Below are positions 25,660 through 34,540 of a DNA stretch of 64,000 nucleotides, in pieces; the first letter of the stretch is position 1, and each line of letters starts with the position of its first letter. The translations under genes and the position numbers were made by a program. This DNA is from Mesorhizobium opportunistum WSM2075 (GTDB lineage Bacteria; Pseudomonadota; Alphaproteobacteria; Rhizobiales; Rhizobiaceae). Location of the stretch: assembly GCF_000176035.2 (NCBI RefSeq), contig NC_015675.1, positions 2,236,001 to 2,300,000 of the forward strand, written 5' to 3'. Under the pieces are notes generated by a model. It saw only the letters and a program-made list of their open reading frames with translations. It was not told the origin of the DNA and did not search any database.

Positions 25660-26085
25660 ATGTTGAGACGTATTATCCCACTCGCCATAACGATTGTCGT
25701 GTCCGCTTGCGATGACCAAAGCAAAAGCTCCGATCTTTCCGATAAGCCCGACAAATGGGTGAACTCTCTCGCCTTGCAAAGCGACAGCAAGGTAAAGCAC
25801 GTTGGGAAAAGCTCGGTCATCCTCGGCTCAACAACAGTTACGCCGCTCTCTGGGCTGACAGTTATTGCTGTCGGAGACGACATTGATGGCGTCCATGTGG
25901 GCGCTATCAAATGCACCTACTTCCCAAAAGACGCGTCTTATTCAGGAGAGCAGTTTATGTGGCGCGACCGGTGGGGGTGTATGGCAGGGCGAAGCCGAGA
26001 CGAGGTAGAAAACGCGGTGCAAGAGGATGGCACCAAGCTCTATGACTATCTCCATATCGCCCCAGTTACATTGGCAGCTCAGTAG
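25660..26085 (+). CDS. Small lipoprotein
   Basis: This 141-residue protein starts with a lipoprotein signal, RRIIPLAITIVVSAC, with Cys17 as the lipidation site. The mature part is beta-rich (SSVILGSTTVTPLSGLTVIA) and has two further cysteines that might form a disulfide. The function is unknown. It follows the membrane protein gene and precedes the DUF2971 gene. Confidence 0.65.
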   Translation: MLRRIIPLAITIVVSACDDQSKSSDLSDKPDKWVNSLALQSDSKVKHVGKSSVILGSTTVTPLSGLTVIAVGDDIDGVHVGAIKCTYFPKDASYSGEQFMWRDRWGCMAGRSRDEVENAVQEDGTKLYDYLHIAPVTLAAQ

Positions 26086-26161
26086 TATCTAGGGCATTCG
26101 AGTTAGGCGACTTTCCGAGTTCACGATGGGACGGCATCGTCTGGAACGATGAGGATTGACT

Positions 26162-27151
26162 GTGAGACCGCCAGCCAAGCTCTACCGATACCGCCCTTTG
26201 GATGACGCTCTGTTGGATCGCGAGATGGGGGCGCTTCGGGACAGTTACTTGTTCTCACCTCCTTTCGCGGCAATGAACGACCCGATGGAGGCATTCTATG
26301 AGACTGGTAGTCCGGGTGACCGGATCGTCAACGCGATGTTTGCGACAGCGGGTCTGAATATCGACAGCATGTACGAGTTGCTCTCGGAGACGATCAACCG
26401 CTTCGCGCTGGTTTCATTCTCGGAAACGTATGAAAATCTGCCGATGTGGGCTTACTACAGCAGCAACTTCGCGGGCATGTGCCTAGAGTTCGATACCGCT
26501 GACCTCACGATAGGTGATTTCCAGGGAGAGAAGCTGTGCCCAGTGACCTATGCGCATAACGCGTTGCCATCGCTCACGATCGCTGACATGGGGGCGCAGC
26601 AACTCGAAGAGGCGGTGATCGCCTGCATTACTCGGAAGCGTAGCGAATGGGCCCATGAGAAGGAGTGGCGCTTCGTTACTGGCCAAGTCGGGCCTAAGCA
26701 CTTCCTCGACGACGCGCTTCGTCGCGTGTTCCTGGGTCCACGAGTCAAGCCTGAACACGCTGCGTTGGTATGCGAGGTAATGGACCGACGGCCGGTTGAG
26801 GTGCTGCAAGGGGAGATCAGAGGTTTTGAGTTAGTATTCCGCAGCATCAAGCCGGCTCGGCCACCGGGCGAATGTGAGCGGGTTGGCATTGGCAAATTCG
26901 ATCCCGTAGAGGACTTGTTCGCGGAAGCGGAGTTGAAACAGTTTCTGACGGTGCCATTCGAGGCGCTTCTTGAGGAATGCCACCGAACCGTTTCGAGGCC
27001 GAACATGGAGGGATTGGCCGGGATTGACCTCGCCGGCAGCGACAAGCACGCCATCTACTTCTGTACGACCTACAAGCTCAGGAGTGGTCGCGAGGTCTTT
27101 CACAGGCGTTACTTCGACCGACAACTGCGCCTTATTGTCGGGGCGGACTAA
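26162..27151 (+). CDS. DUF2971 family protein
   Basis: This 329-residue protein begins KLYRYRPLDD and contains FSPPFAAMNDPMEA, RFALVSFSETYENLPMWAYY and HEKEWRF, the hallmark order of DUF2971. The family occurs in phages and genomic islands, and the biochemical activity is unknown. GTG at 26162 is preferred because AGGA lies at good distance; a TTG two codons earlier is the alternative. It lies between the lipoprotein gene and an SRAP scrap. Confidence 0.8.
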   Translation: MRPPAKLYRYRPLDDALLDREMGALRDSYLFSPPFAAMNDPMEAFYETGSPGDRIVNAMFATAGLNIDSMYELLSETINRFALVSFSETYENLPMWAYYSSNFAGMCLEFDTADLTIGDFQGEKLCPVTYAHNALPSLTIADMGAQQLEEAVIACITRKRSEWAHEKEWRFVTGQVGPKHFLDDALRRVFLGPRVKPEHAALVCEVMDRRPVEVLQGEIRGFELVFRSIKPARPPGECERVGIGKFDPVEDLFAEAELKQFLTVPFEALLEECHRTVSRPNMEGLAGIDLAGSDKHAIYFCTTYKLRSGREVFHRRYFDRQLRLIVGAD

Positions 27152-27159
27152 GTGGAGCC

Positions 27160-27240
27160 AGAAGACTGGGCCGGAGATCACCGCGCGTCACGGGCACTGC
27201 GCAGCGGATCGCAACGCCAACATACTGCTGCCAATGACCG
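27160..27240 (-). pseudogene. Fragment of a second SRAP gene
   Basis: The minus-strand reading GHWQQYVGVAIRCAVPVT is nearly the same as GHWQQYVGIENRCVVPVT in the complete SRAP protein at 22073. The similarity is lost after about 25 codons and no start or end is present. It lies just beyond the stop of a trypsin-like gene, so both trypsin genes of the island have SRAP sequence as neighbour. Confidence 0.65.
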
Positions 27241-27266
27241 ACGGTTGAATACCTCTCGCGGTCCGT

Positions 27267-28118
27267 TCACTTAGGGCTGTTAGTCGGCACGGTTAGCGTG
27301 CCGGTGTTGAACGTTGCCGCAACGTCGAGCAAAAAGCTGCGTAGATACTCGGCCCGAGTCGCGACGATGCAGCCAAAATTAGACGGCCAACCCCAAAGGA
27401 CGCCGGTTACGCGGGCCAACTCGGGGGTCCATTGCCATCCGTTCATCGTGGCCTCGACATACCCCGTGTTCCAGACCGTAGAGCCGCTAAGTCCCGGCGG
27501 CATTGGCAATCCACCACTCGGCGTCACATTCGTAGCAAGGTTGGGTTTGTAATCCAGCCCGAAGTGGTAGCGCCCATCAAACCGTTCATCGTCAGAAGGA
27601 AGCGCAACTTCCCTCGCCACTGAACATGTTCCCCCGTATCTCATCGTATCAAAATAGAAACGTGCGTTTTCCCCTGCAAAACCTGTGAAAGCAAAAAGTT
27701 CGTTGGATACAGGGGCATGCGCCAGAGCGATTTGATCGATCTCAATTGCACGTGAAAGGTTCGAACTGTCATTCCACGCCTGTGTGTCTACAGGCATCAA
27801 CGCTAGATCAAATGGGAAGTCCAACTTTGCGTCATCGCCGCCGATGCGTGTCCAGTCCTCTTGGCCGGCAAGTTGGTGGAGCAGTCTTCTGCCTTGCTCG
27901 CGTGCGACAGCGACATGCTCGTTCGTCAAAACAAAAACGCTATTTCCAAGCCTCAGGTACGCCCCGCTTCCCCAACCCGCGCAGTGGGTGCCCAAATCCT
28001 CGAATACGGGCGTTCGGTAAGCCGCTAGATAGTCCCTCATCTCTGAGGTGATCCGATCCGCTGTTGCGGCCCAATTCGTTTTCTCAAGCGAAGGATATTC
28101 ACTCACTGCCCTGTCCAC
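27267..28118 (-). CDS. Second trypsin-like serine protease
   Basis: This 283-residue protein has a trypsin-like triad: His68 (FVLTNEHVAV), Asp104 (FPFDLALMPVD) and Ser211 (PPGLSGSTVWN). No signal peptide is present. It resembles trypsin-like peptidase domains found as effectors or sensors. It is only distantly similar to the protease at 20983. The likely start is GTG at 28118. It reads toward the SRAP fragment. Confidence 0.72.
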   Translation of the reverse strand: MDRAVSEYPSLEKTNWAATADRITSEMRDYLAAYRTPVFEDLGTHCAGWGSGAYLRLGNSVFVLTNEHVAVAREQGRRLLHQLAGQEDWTRIGGDDAKLDFPFDLALMPVDTQAWNDSSNLSRAIEIDQIALAHAPVSNELFAFTGFAGENARFYFDTMRYGGTCSVAREVALPSDDERFDGRYHFGLDYKPNLATNVTPSGGLPMPPGLSGSTVWNTGYVEATMNGWQWTPELARVTGVLWGWPSNFGCIVATRAEYLRSFLLDVAATFNTGTLTVPTNSPK

Positions 28119-28454
28119 TCAGAAGCGACCCAGCCATGTCGACCAATGTGCAACACGTGCGCATCTGTTGCCAGTAGTGATGCGACAGTGGGCGGTTTCG
28201 CCCGGGGCCTCCAACCCAGCGCGGAGCTGCATTCCTCATCCCATAATGCCTGCCTCTCTGCGGCGCAGAGTTTGATGATGGCGCTGTCTACAGACGGTTA
28301 CTCGCGGAGGCTGTTCAAATGATCACATGCGGGTTTGCGTTAAGGCCGTGAAGCTGCCGCCGCCGAGAATATGATTGCCGCAAGGACCACGACCAGATAT
28401 CCCGCTGAGCAGCCGCAGTATCTTCAAGTTTCTGCGAAGGGAGCAGCAAGCACT
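28119..28454. other. Gap without a recognisable gene
   Basis: This stretch separates the trypsin-like gene (minus) from the HEPN-like gene (plus) and should contain both promoters. I found no long hairpin, repeat or gene remnant. Confidence 0.4.
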
Positions 28455-28970
28455 ATGTTAGATGTCGGTGCGATCACCATGGAACACGATATTGACACCT
28501 CCCGGTTTGTCGGGGCGTTGTTCGAAGCGGATGATGTAGGGGCCATCATTCGGTGCCACTATGAAACTGAAAAAGCATTAGACTTCGTTTTGGAAAAGCT
28601 AACCGATGGGCGCTCAAAACGCACGAAGGGGTGGACGTTCGCAAACCGGCTCGAAGTGTGTCGTATGCTCGGAGTTCGGGATATTTGGACGGCGCCAATT
28701 CAGACGATAAATAGCCAACGTAATGATTTCGCCCACAAAGGCCAGCTTTTGATTGAGGACCAGCAAATTTTGGATTTGTACCATCAACTGCGGCTCATAT
28801 ACCCAAAATTTAGCCAGAGTTTTCGTTTGAAAATCAATGGGAGCAGAGCTTTTGATAAAGAATTCGAACAATGTAGCAATAAAGAGAAATATGTCATCTT
28901 GGCATCAGTCGTAACTAGCCTGTTCTGTTCGCTTCCACAGATGGCAGCCGTCCAGCAGCCCGCCGTTTAA
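28455..28970 (+). CDS. HEPN-like helical protein
   Basis: This 171-residue, helix-rich protein contains SQRNDFAHKG, a match to the R-x4-H motif of HEPN-type RNases, preceded by ACRCH-like helices (RCHYETEKALDFVLEKL). HEPN proteins serve as toxins or abortive-infection effectors, often with a nucleotidyltransferase partner, which is missing here. The ATG at 28455 is chosen; a frame open from 28371 and an ATG at 28479 are alternatives. The motif alone is short, so the call is tentative. Confidence 0.6.
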   Translation: MLDVGAITMEHDIDTSRFVGALFEADDVGAIIRCHYETEKALDFVLEKLTDGRSKRTKGWTFANRLEVCRMLGVRDIWTAPIQTINSQRNDFAHKGQLLIEDQQILDLYHQLRLIYPKFSQSFRLKINGSRAFDKEFEQCSNKEKYVILASVVTSLFCSLPQMAAVQQPAV

Positions 28971-29056
28971 AAATCACCGAAAAATCTGTGACCCTGACCT
29001 CGACACGTGTGGAACCGCGACACCCCCGGTGGGTGGCGGGAAGATAGGAGGACGCG

Positions 29057-29356
29057 GTGGAGGCTTACGCCCTGATAATCGCGGCAGCAGCGGCCTTCGG
29101 CGGTTATAGCTTCGGCCTTGGCGGCGACAGCAGGAGAGTCGGCATCACAGCGTCCATCCTTGCGGCGTTCGCGTTCGTCATTCCTATGGGGTTCTGGCTT
29201 GCATCAAATCTAATCGCATACGCTTTCAAAGGTGGAGGCTCGGGTTTCAAGCCGGGGCAAGTCCGCGAAGTCTTCGGCCTCTTGCTGTTTGGTGCGGCTG
29301 TGTGGCTATGCGCCACCGCTGTGGGGTACGTCCTACGCACCAGAGGGAAGCGATAG
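29057..29356 (+). CDS. Small membrane protein
   Basis: This 99-residue protein has three membrane helices (ALIIAAAAAFGGYSFGLG, ITASILAAFAFVIPMGFWLA, VFGLLLFGAAVWLCATAVGY) and a basic end. GTG at 29057 follows a strong AGGAGGA. The function is unknown. Confidence 0.65.
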   Translation: MEAYALIIAAAAAFGGYSFGLGGDSRRVGITASILAAFAFVIPMGFWLASNLIAYAFKGGGSGFKPGQVREVFGLLLFGAAVWLCATAVGYVLRTRGKR

Positions 29357-29559
29357 TCCACCTAGACCTTGCCCTATCGGAACGCCCCTATCGGAATGGA
29401 TAAGCGTTCAAATAGGGTCCCTTTGACTTTTGATATGCCTCGTAGCACAACGTTTGTAATGCTATTGGACCGCTTCGCGGCGATCCAAAAACGATCCTCA
29501 AGACGCTCAGCCCGTTCTAGGGCTGCTTCGGTTCGTCGGTCACGAGGCAAAATCACTGT

Positions 29560-30468
29560 CGCCCTGGCTGCATCCGGAACTCAAGAAACTCGGACTTCCA
29601 GCCGTCTGCCTGGAGACGCAACACGTGCGCGCCGCCCTGTCGGCGCAGCGCAACAAGCCGACAAGGCCGATGCGCTCGGCATCGCCCATATCATGCGCAC
29701 CGGCTGATTCCGGCAGGCCCATATCAAGTCGGAAAGCTGCTACCGGACGAAGCTTCTGGTGACGCACCCGCGCAATCTGAAGGCCAGGTTCCTCGACCAG
29801 GAGAACGCCACCGCCATTCGCTGAAGCCGTTCGGCATACGGGTCGGCAAGGTGGGGCGAGGGTCCTTTGACCAGGCGGTGCGCGCAGCCGTGGCGGACGA
29901 TCCGCTGTCGGCCGAACTGATGGACGCCATGCTGTCGGCGGGCGCAGCGCTGTGGCGAGAGTACTATCGGCTGCACGACCTGGTCGTGAAAATCGTCGCG
30001 AAGAGCGAGCTGTGCGGACGCCTCATGGCAATCCCCGGCATCGGCCAGGTGTCGGCACTCTCGTTCATGGCGGCCATCGGTGATCCGTTGCGCTTCCGCC
30101 GCTCCCGCGACGTCGCGGCCTACTTCGGGCTGACCTCGCGGCGCTGGCAGTCGGGCACGTCGATCAACGTTCAGGGACGCATCTCCAACGCTGGCGACGC
30201 CGATGTGCGGCGCGCGCTGTACGAGGCAGCGTCGGCTCTGATGGCGCGTTTCCGCGGCAGGGACAAGGTCAAGAGTTGGGGCCAGCAACTCGCCAAGCGC
30301 TCTTGTCATCGCAAGGCCTGCGTCGCGGTCGCGCGCAAGCTGGCGGTGATCATGCACGCCATCTGGAGCGACGGCACGTTCTATGTCGGTGATGTGACGG
30401 CGACCGACACCGAGGCCGCGCAACGAGCCCAAACCAAGGACCGACGTCTGCTGGGAGCGCATCGATGA
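29560..30468 (+). pseudogene. Broken IS110-family transposase
   Basis: The C-terminal 205 residues are open from 29851 and hold the Transposase_20 domain (LMAIPGIGQVSALSFMAAIG, then RDVAAYFGLTSRRWQSGT and ISNAGDADVRRALYEAASAL). Upstream pieces lie in other frames: LHPELKKLGLPAVCLETQH, KADALGIAHIMRTG and a stop, and YRTKLLVTHPRNLK. The DEDD nuclease part at the N-terminus is therefore scrambled by frameshifts and stops, so the element is dead. Confidence 0.8.
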
Positions 30469-31321
30469 GCGGCGCGACGGAACTTGAAACGCTTGGCGGC
30501 GACGCGATGACCTGACACATAGGAAACCGCGCCGGCGGATAAGGACCGATGCAGACCAACAACGACGGAACGCACGTATCTTGCCTGCGGCCGCGCCGAT
30601 CGGAAGACGGCCGGACCGCGCTCGATTGCCTGTGACGCTGCTCCGTCAGTGCGATGGAAAAGTGCGCCGCGACGGCTCGATCCCTGCAACGCTGCAGCCT
30701 AAACATCCCGTCGCAGAGCGCGGAGGACTGCTCGTCGCATCGGAACTCGACGCCAAAACGCGGGATCGTAGCCTAGAGAAGAGATTCGTATATTGTCGTG
30801 GAATTGAGGAGAAACGACGATGGATTCCAAGTCTCGTAGAGCACAACAGATTGGGATGGCAGGATAAAAGGGCGCACATTGCGCGGCGGTCGGGTTGTTG
30901 TTATTGCTGGCGTTTTCGCCATTTCTCGCACATTGCGAGCTTTTGCTGCAATGTGCGATTTTATAATAAGTTGTTGATCTGGTGCGAGAATCTGCAAGGT
31001 GCGAAGCGCATCCGCTGGCTAATACCGGGTTCGCCCCCCGTCCTTAAAACGTCCGCGCTGGGCCGGAACCGGACTGCCGGCTCTAGGCTCAGATCGTCAG
31101 AAGCGGACTTAACAGGAGCTCTGTGTGCCTCGGCCTGAACTGATCCTAACGCGGCAGCGAAATTGAGAAGAATAGGCCCGCTCCTCGCCGATAGAGCCGT
31201 CGAGTCTAAGGTCCAATTCTACGCGCGCGCCACACCGGGTAACTATGAGAACCATGTCTACTCTATATTGCCGTCTAGAGCCTCCAACCATCAGCCAACC
31301 GCAGGTCTAAGCTCCCTCGCT
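30469..31321. other. Long gap after the IS110 remnant, with repeats and a mini-frame
   Basis: No full gene is seen. A 15-codon frame with its own ribosome site starts at about 30819 (DSKSRRAQQIGMAG) and then stops, looking like the cut-off start of a gene. CGCACATTGC occurs at 30873-30882 and 30927-30936, with its exact inverse at 30948-30957. The remainder appears to be degraded insertion DNA up to the LysR gene. Confidence 0.45.
30873..30957. repeat. Three copies of a 10-bp repeat, two forming a hairpin
   Basis: CGCACATTGC is present at 30873-30882 and 30927-30936, and its reverse complement GCAATGTGCG at 30948-30957. The last two make a perfect 10-bp stem with an 11-base loop. It could be a recombination or operator site of a lost element. 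Confidence 0.5.
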
Positions 31322-32215
31322 TCAATCCCGATGGCGTAGCGCGTCGATAATGACCTTGAATGCGGGGAGGTTCTGCCGGCGGCTCGGATAGTAGAGAAAA
31401 TAGCCGTCGAATAGGGGCGACCACTCATCGAGAACCTGAACTAGCAGGCCCGACGCGATCTGCCGCTCCACGATGTTCTCAGGCACATAGGCGATGCCGT
31501 AGCCACACACTGCGGCGTCGATCATGGCGTAGGTGTTGTTGAAGGTAAGTTGACCGTCCACACGGACACGCAGCGCCTGTCCATCCTTCTCGAACTCCCA
31601 GGCGTAGAGCCCGCCGGCGGTCTCTTGACGCATGTTGATACAGACATGCCGGACCAGATCCTGCGGATGCACAGGCACACCGTGCGCGGCAAAATAGTCG
31701 GGAGAACCGACGGCCACCAAGCGCCAGTCTGGGCCGATCCGCACTGCGATCATGTCCTTTTCAACGCTTTCGCCCAGCCGGACGCCTGCGTCGAAGCCTT
31801 CCTCGACGATGTTGCGGAATGTGCTGTCCAGGATCAGTTCGACACCGATATCCGGATAGGCGCTGAGAACCTGCTTCAGCTTGGGCCAAACCACGCTTTC
31901 CAGCGCGTGGTCGGACAAGGTCAGCCGGACCGAGCCTGACGGCTTTTCGCGGAAGGCCATCAATGCCGCGATCTCGTCCTCGATTTCGCCGATGCGCGGG
32001 GCGATCGTTCGTAGGAGCCGCTCGCCTGCGGCTGTCGTCGCGACATTGCGCGTGGTGCGGGTCAGGAGGCGAATGCCCATCCGCGCTTCGAGCTGCTTGA
32101 TCGTGTGGCTGAGCGTCGATTGCGCCACGCCGAGCTTTGCCGCGGCCCTGGTGAAGCTCCGCTCTTCGGCGACGGCCTGAAACCACGTCAGTTGGTTGAG
32201 GTCGGGTTTGGGCAT
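31322..32215 (-). CDS. LysR-family transcriptional regulator
   Basis: This 297-residue regulator has an N-terminal winged HTH (residues 5-65: LTWFQAVAEERSFTRAAAKL then VAQSTLSHTIKQLEARMG) and a substrate-binding domain from about residue 90. It most resembles the group that controls oxidoreductase cassettes. The ATG at 32215 is chosen over one ten codons upstream. It diverges from the hydrolase-cyclophilin-cupin-SDR-MFS cassette and probably regulates it through the palindrome at 32245-32263. Confidence 0.9.
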   Translation of the reverse strand: MPKPDLNQLTWFQAVAEERSFTRAAAKLGVAQSTLSHTIKQLEARMGIRLLTRTTRNVATTAAGERLLRTIAPRIGEIEDEIAALMAFREKPSGSVRLTLSDHALESVVWPKLKQVLSAYPDIGVELILDSTFRNIVEEGFDAGVRLGESVEKDMIAVRIGPDWRLVAVGSPDYFAAHGVPVHPQDLVRHVCINMRQETAGGLYAWEFEKDGQALRVRVDGQLTFNNTYAMIDAAVCGYGIAYVPENIVERQIASGLLVQVLDEWSPLFDGYFLYYPSRRQNLPAFKVIIDALRHRD

Positions 32216-32244
32216 GAGGTTCCTTCGGTTGCCGCGCAGCACAT

Positions 32245-32263
32245 TAATCGACGCAGTCGATTA
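32245..32263. promoter_or_regulatory. Candidate LysR operator
   Basis: TAATCGAC-GCA-GTCGATTA is a perfect inverted repeat with a three-base spacer, 30 bases upstream of the LysR start. A further half-like copy, GACTAATCG, begins at 32282. The arrangement suits LysR binding between divergent genes. Confidence 0.55.
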
Positions 32264-32461
32264 GTTCATGCAAATTTCGATGACTAATCGTTCTATGGCA
32301 AAGCCGCTAGATGTGCATTGCAGCAATTCAGTACGGCAAAATAACCGTTCGCTGGGCGGGCTGCGCGCGGCGCCGCCGGAACCTAAACCGCAATCGAACC
32401 TCGCGGCTGCTGAAACGGACGTCCCGTCATTCAGCGAAAGCGCTCCAACAGGAGATCGGAA

Positions 32462-33556
32462 ATGCCTGTGAACACCCCTGACACGAAAACATCAGCACGC
32501 ACAATCCACCGGCGCGAGCTGTTGAAGCTGACCGGTGCAGGCGTCGCCGCATTCGGTGCAGTTTCAATATCCAACCCCTTCAAAGCAAAGGCTCAGAATA
32601 TGTCAAAGGAATGGGATAAGGTCTTTCCGCTCAGCCACAAGATCGATCACGAGAAGATAACGTTCAAGAACCGCTACGGCATCACACTGTCGGGTGATCT
32701 CTACCTGCCGAAGGACCGGGCCGGCGGACGTCTGCCGGCGCTTGCCGTCGGCGGTCCGTTCGGCGCTGTTAAAGAACAATCCTCTGGTCTCTACGCGCAG
32801 ACGATGGCCGAGCGCGGCTTCGTCGCGCTGGCTTTCGATCCGTCCTACACCGGCGAAAGCGGCGGCGAGCCGCGCAATCTCGCTTCGCCGGACATCAACA
32901 CTGAGGATTTCAGCGCGGCCGTCGACTATCTCGGCCTGCACGGCTCCGTCGACCGTGAGCGCATAGGCGTCATCGGCATCTGCGGCTGGGGCGGCATGGC
33001 TTTGAATGCCGTCGCCGCAGACAAGCGCGTCAAGGCCGTGGTGGCGAGCACCATGTACGACATGACCCGTGTTATGTCGAAGGGCTACAACGACAGCGTA
33101 ACCCTAGAGCAGCGCACGCAGGCTCTGGAACAGATGAGCCGGCAGCGCTGGGCGGACGCGGAAAACGGCGCGCCGGCCTATCAGCCGCCCTTCAATGAAC
33201 TTAAGGGTGGCGAGGCGCAGTTCCTGGTCGACTATCACGATTATTACATGACGCCGCGCGGCTATCATGCGCGCGCGGTCAACTCGGGCAATTCCTGGAC
33301 GCAGACCACGCCGCTGTCGTTCATGAACATGCCTATCCTGACCTACATCGCGGAAATCTCGCCGCGCCCCGTCCTGTTCATCCATGGCGAAAAGGCCCAT
33401 TCGCGCTATTTCAGCGAAACCGCCTTCGCAGCGGCGGCGGAGCCGAAGGAACTCATGATCATTCCGGGCGCGAGCCACACCGATCTCTACGACAAGGTGG
33501 ACGTGATCCCGTTCGACAAAATCCAGTCGTTCTTCAATCAGCACCTCGCTGCCTGA
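32462..33556 (+). CDS. Exported alpha/beta-hydrolase-fold protein with altered nucleophile site
   Basis: This 364-residue protein has a Tat-like signal (HRRELLKLTGAGVAAFGAVS) ending near KAKAQ. The hydrolase fold is readable: oxyanion strand LAVGGPFGAVKEQS, Asp-containing FDPSYTGES and a late His in PGASHTDLYD. At the nucleophile elbow the sequence is GICGWGGMA, so Trp176 stands where related proteins carry Ser (GICxSGG). Either Cys174 acts, or the protein is not a classical esterase. It is first in a plus-strand cassette opposite the LysR gene. Confidence 0.82.
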   Translation: MPVNTPDTKTSARTIHRRELLKLTGAGVAAFGAVSISNPFKAKAQNMSKEWDKVFPLSHKIDHEKITFKNRYGITLSGDLYLPKDRAGGRLPALAVGGPFGAVKEQSSGLYAQTMAERGFVALAFDPSYTGESGGEPRNLASPDINTEDFSAAVDYLGLHGSVDRERIGVIGICGWGGMALNAVAADKRVKAVVASTMYDMTRVMSKGYNDSVTLEQRTQALEQMSRQRWADAENGAPAYQPPFNELKGGEAQFLVDYHDYYMTPRGYHARAVNSGNSWTQTTPLSFMNMPILTYIAEISPRPVLFIHGEKAHSRYFSETAFAAAAEPKELMIIPGASHTDLYDKVDVIPFDKIQSFFNQHLAA

Positions 33557-33629
33557 CCAGGCGTATCGTCGAAGGGTGCGGCCGTGTGCCGGAACAATGG
33601 ACATGGCCGCACCTATTGGGGAATCACAA

Positions 33630-34097
33630 ATGACACGCGACGCCGCATGGCTTTCACGGCGCACCTTGCTGGCAGGCACTGCCAGTTTCGCGCTTCCCTC
33701 CTCGGTGCGTTCTCAGACCGACGTAGCCACGGATAGGAAAGGAGACACTATGCGACTTAGATTCATCTTCGCGGATCAGGATTTCACGGCGACGCTGGAG
33801 GACAATCCTTCCGCGCACGATCTGGTCTCGATTCTGCCGCTGGATCTGACGATCGACGACTATTCGACCAACGAGAAGATCGCCCACCTGCCGCGCAAGC
33901 TCACCGAGGAAGGCGGCGGCCGCTTCGGGAACGAGGCGACTGGCGATCTCTGCTACTACGCCCCCTGGGGCAATCTGGCGATGTTTCATGGTCCCTATCG
34001 CTGGTCGCGCGGCCTGATCCGGCTCGGGCGACTGGACCACGGACCGGCGCCGCTTCTGCTGCGCGGAGAACATCCGCTGCGCGTCGAAACACTGTGA
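33630..34097 (+). CDS. Cyclophilin-like-fold protein, exported
   Basis: This 155-residue protein has a twin-arginine-like signal ([20 protein letters not shown]) and a C-terminal domain of the small cyclophilin-like family ([54 protein letters not shown]). This family often sits beside oxidoreductases and hydrolases of unclear role. Start ATG 33630 is preferred because it gives the signal peptide. It lies 73 bases after the hydrolase gene. Confidence 0.8.
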   Translation: MTRDAAWLSRRTLLAGTASFALPSSVRSQTDVATDRKGDTMRLRFIFADQDFTATLEDNPSAHDLVSILPLDLTIDDYSTNEKIAHLPRKLTEEGGGRFGNEATGDLCYYAPWGNLAMFHGPYRWSRGLIRLGRLDHGPAPLLLRGEHPLRVETL

Positions 34098-34113
34098 TCC
34101 AAAGGAGGTCATC

Positions 34114-34509
34114 ATGCAGATCTATCGTGCCGGAAAAACACCTTCCCGTCCCGGCCCCGCCGACTGGTTTAGCGGCCGCGTGCGCATCGACGCGCTATTC
34201 AACCCGGCGGCTCCCGATCGCGTGCAGGGAGCGCTCGTCACTTTCGAGCCGAGCGCGCGCACGGCCTGGCATACTCATCCGCTTGGCCAGACGCTGATCG
34301 TTGCCTCCGGCCGAGGCCGCGTGCAGCGCGAGGGAGGCCCGGTCGAGGAGATTAGCCCCGGTGACGTCGTCTGGTTCGCGCCGGGAGAGAAGCACTGGCA
34401 TGGGGCGTCGCCCGAGACAGCGATGAGCCATATCGCGCTCCAGGAGGTTAAGGACGGCAAGGTCGTCGACTGGATGGAGCATGTGACGGACGCACAATAC
34501 GGCGCCTGA
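34114..34509 (+). CDS. Cupin-domain protein
   Basis: This 131-residue single cupin has the metal-binding motif [19 protein letters not shown] (two His, one Gln) and a second motif [13 protein letters not shown]. It resembles the carboxymuconolactone-decarboxylase-associated cupins found in LysR-controlled cassettes. It starts 16 bases after the cyclophilin-like gene with an AAGGAGG ribosome site. Confidence 0.85.
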   Translation: MQIYRAGKTPSRPGPADWFSGRVRIDALFNPAAPDRVQGALVTFEPSARTAWHTHPLGQTLIVASGRGRVQREGGPVEEISPGDVVWFAPGEKHWHGASPETAMSHIALQEVKDGKVVDWMEHVTDAQYGA

Positions 34510-34540
34510 GAAATCAAACCATCAACTTTGGAGAACTGCC

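Noticed and set aside
29374..29556. 60-residue minus-strand frame
   Set aside because: The composition is plausible but it has no ribosome site, no family, and lies in the degraded flank of the IS110 remnant.
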